Shown here: positions 63,057-64,000 of the stretch, one piece after another | Position numbering within the stretch: the first letter of the stretch is position 1 | How the letters are laid out: every line of letters starts with the position of its first letter | Assembly: GCF_014203755.1 (NCBI RefSeq) | Contig: NZ_JACHJS010000001.1 | Location: 1,612,001-1,676,000, forward strand | Direction of reading: 5' to 3' | DNA length: 64,000 nt | DNA from: Saccharothrix violaceirubra | GTDB taxonomy: Bacteria; Actinomycetota; Actinomycetes; Mycobacteriales; Pseudonocardiaceae | Made by a program: the position numbers and the translations under genes | Notes under the pieces: model-generated | What the model was told of the DNA's origin: nothing | Databases searched by the model: none | Seen by the model: only the letters and a program-made list of their open reading frames with translations

Positions 63057-63802
63057 CGCGGTGCGCGGGCGATCGGCATCAACCGGTGCGGGTCGGTCGT
63101 CAGGAAGTCGGCGACCAGTCCCCGGCACAGCCCCGGCCGTTCGAACAGCAGCAGGTGCGAACTGCCCGGCACGACGGCGAGTTGTCCCTGTGGCAACGCC
63201 TGGTACATGGCCACGGTGTGGTCGAGGCGGATCAGGTCGTCGTCGGCGGCGAGCACGAGCGCGGGCACGTCGACGTCGTGCAACGCCTCGGCGGTGCAGC
63301 CCTTGCCGCGCGCGGCCTCGCCGAACTTCGCGACCACGACGGGCAGATGGTCGCGGCCGTCGGGGGAGACCTCGGCGTAGCGGTCGGCCAGTTCGGCGGG
63401 CAGTTCCCCCGCCGGGTCGGGCAGGAACAGCCAGCCGTCCGCCGCGAACGCCGTGCTGATCAGCACCAGCCGGCGCACGAGTCCGGGATGGCGCAAGGCC
63501 ACCGCGAGCGCGACCACCCCGCCCGCGCTGTACCCGACCACGTGCGCCGGTCCGCCGACGACGTCGGACAGGAACGCCGCCACGTCGTCGGCCAGGTCGT
63601 CGGAGGTCACCGGGCCGGGGACGTCCGGGGTACGGCCGTGCGCCCGCCGGTCCACCAGGTACACGCGGAACCGGTCGGCGAGACCGGCGAGGTTGTCCTC
63701 GAAGTCGCGCGAATCGCTGAACCCGCCGTGCAGCAGCACCACCGGTTCGCCCTCGCCGCGCACCTCGTACCAGGTGTCCACGCCGTTCACGTCGGCACGC
63801 AT
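63053..63802 (-). CDS. Alpha/beta-fold hydrolase
   Basis: 249 aa. Oxyanion-region HGGFSDSRDF near residue 25, VDRRAHGRTPDVPG, nucleophile Ser in VVGYSAGGVVALAVAL near 91, Asp in LVLAADDDLIRLD and His in VPGSSHLLLFERP. It has no signal peptide. The substrate is not predictable. The ATG has AGAGGA 5-6 nt upstream, and the gene is the first of a coupled pair with the SRPBCC protein, which may act on the same compound. Confidence 0.88.
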   Translation of the reverse strand: MRADVNGVDTWYEVRGEGEPVVLLHGGFSDSRDFEDNLAGLADRFRVYLVDRRAHGRTPDVPGPVTSDDLADDVAAFLSDVVGGPAHVVGYSAGGVVALAVALRHPGLVRRLVLISTAFAADGWLFLPDPAGELPAELADRYAEVSPDGRDHLPVVVAKFGEAARGKGCTAEALHDVDVPALVLAADDDLIRLDHTVAMYQALPQGQLAVVPGSSHLLLFERPGLCRGLVADFLTTDPHRLMPIARAPR

Positions 63803-63915
63803 CACAGTCCTCTCGGCTCGTCGGTCGCCTACGATGATGTCCGCGCTCCCACCCCGGTGCAGCCTGTCACGTGACACGATCGCGTCCGTAGTCCTCCGCG
63901 TCCCCGAGGTGGCCG

Positions 63916-64000
63916 ATGCGTGCGCTCAACGTCCGAAGCTCGCCCGTGCGAGACCTGCTCGCCCTGGTGTCGCGTCCCGAGGTGATCTCGTTCGCCGGCG
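63916..64000 (+). CDS. PLP-dependent aminotransferase, N-terminal fragment
   Basis: Only 28 residues before the window ends. MRALNVRSSPVRDLLALVSR followed by PEVISFAG is the usual opening of class I/II aminotransferases of the 2-aminoadipate/LysN-like group. The ATG has GAGGTG 5 nt upstream. The catalytic Lys lies outside the window. Confidence 0.65.
   Translation, partial: MRALNVRSSPVRDLLALVSRPEVISFAG

Overview
The window is very GC-rich, rich in GTG starts and packed with short 4-nt gene overlaps. Its gene order (pdtaR, liv transporter, polA, rpsA, coaE, uvrB) matches the conserved core of high-GC Gram-positive bacteria. CoaE carries the actinobacterial GrpB-like C-terminal fusion, UvrB and PdtaR look like the mycobacterial/streptomycete proteins, and there are secreted trypsin-like proteases and many small lipoproteins. 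I infer an actinomycete, most likely a Pseudonocardiales member of the Saccharothrix/Lentzea/Actinosynnema type. The genus is a guess. I see no rRNA, tRNA, insertion sequence, prophage or CRISPR array.

Layout. 1-5.6 kb: a divergent oxidative cluster, with an L-amino-acid-oxidase-like flavoenzyme coupled to a ThDP 2-oxoacid decarboxylase on +, and a protein of unknown family plus a DyP-type peroxidase on -. 5.6-12.2 kb: a genome-defence-like stretch, with a candidate sulfur-binding/HNH type IV restriction enzyme, a RecQ helicase and a Cys-rich pentapeptide-repeat protein in one ATGA-coupled operon, a small membrane protein, and a membrane NACHT NTPase on -. 12.2-15.8 kb: small metabolic genes and the ANTAR regulator pdtaR. 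16-21 kb: a complete branched-chain amino-acid (Liv-type) ABC transporter. 21-25 kb: thioesterase, lipoprotein and polA. 25-31.6 kb: small genes, a TetR-YhgE-degenerate-ABC operon with a clear palindromic operator, an acetyltransferase and a methyltransferase. 31.8-40.7 kb: the housekeeping block rpsA, coaE-grpB, uvrB with two DUF402-like genes and a Cys/His-tailed DUF5685-like protein. 40.7-49.8 kb: a hydrolase-ABC fusion with its permease, TerC behind a candidate Mn riboswitch, an S9 peptidase, a Crp/cyclase-domain pair and GNAT. 50-51.2 kb: a RES-type toxin-antitoxin pair. 51.4-64 kb: GT87 glycosyltransferase, FKBP, two secreted proteases, a beta-propeller protein, a LAVTG-anchored adhesin-like protein, an ADP-ribosylglycohydrolase, and assorted enzymes, ending in a truncated aminotransferase.

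Three non-coding themes stand out. First, a family of 22-nt tandem repeats occurs at five places, each time just 3' of a gene and in the sense orientation of that gene, usually between convergent genes. Second, at least fourteen start codons sit 6-9 nt behind a TANNNT -10 hexamer, so leaderless transcripts appear common. Three divergent gene pairs share symmetric ANNNTANNNT elements in which both -10 boxes overlap. Third, five convergent gene pairs overlap at their 3' ends. Strong perfect hairpin terminators separate many of the remaining units.

All family calls come from reading motifs in the translations. No database search was run, and start codons were chosen from ribosome-binding sites, -10 boxes or domain starts as stated in each entry.
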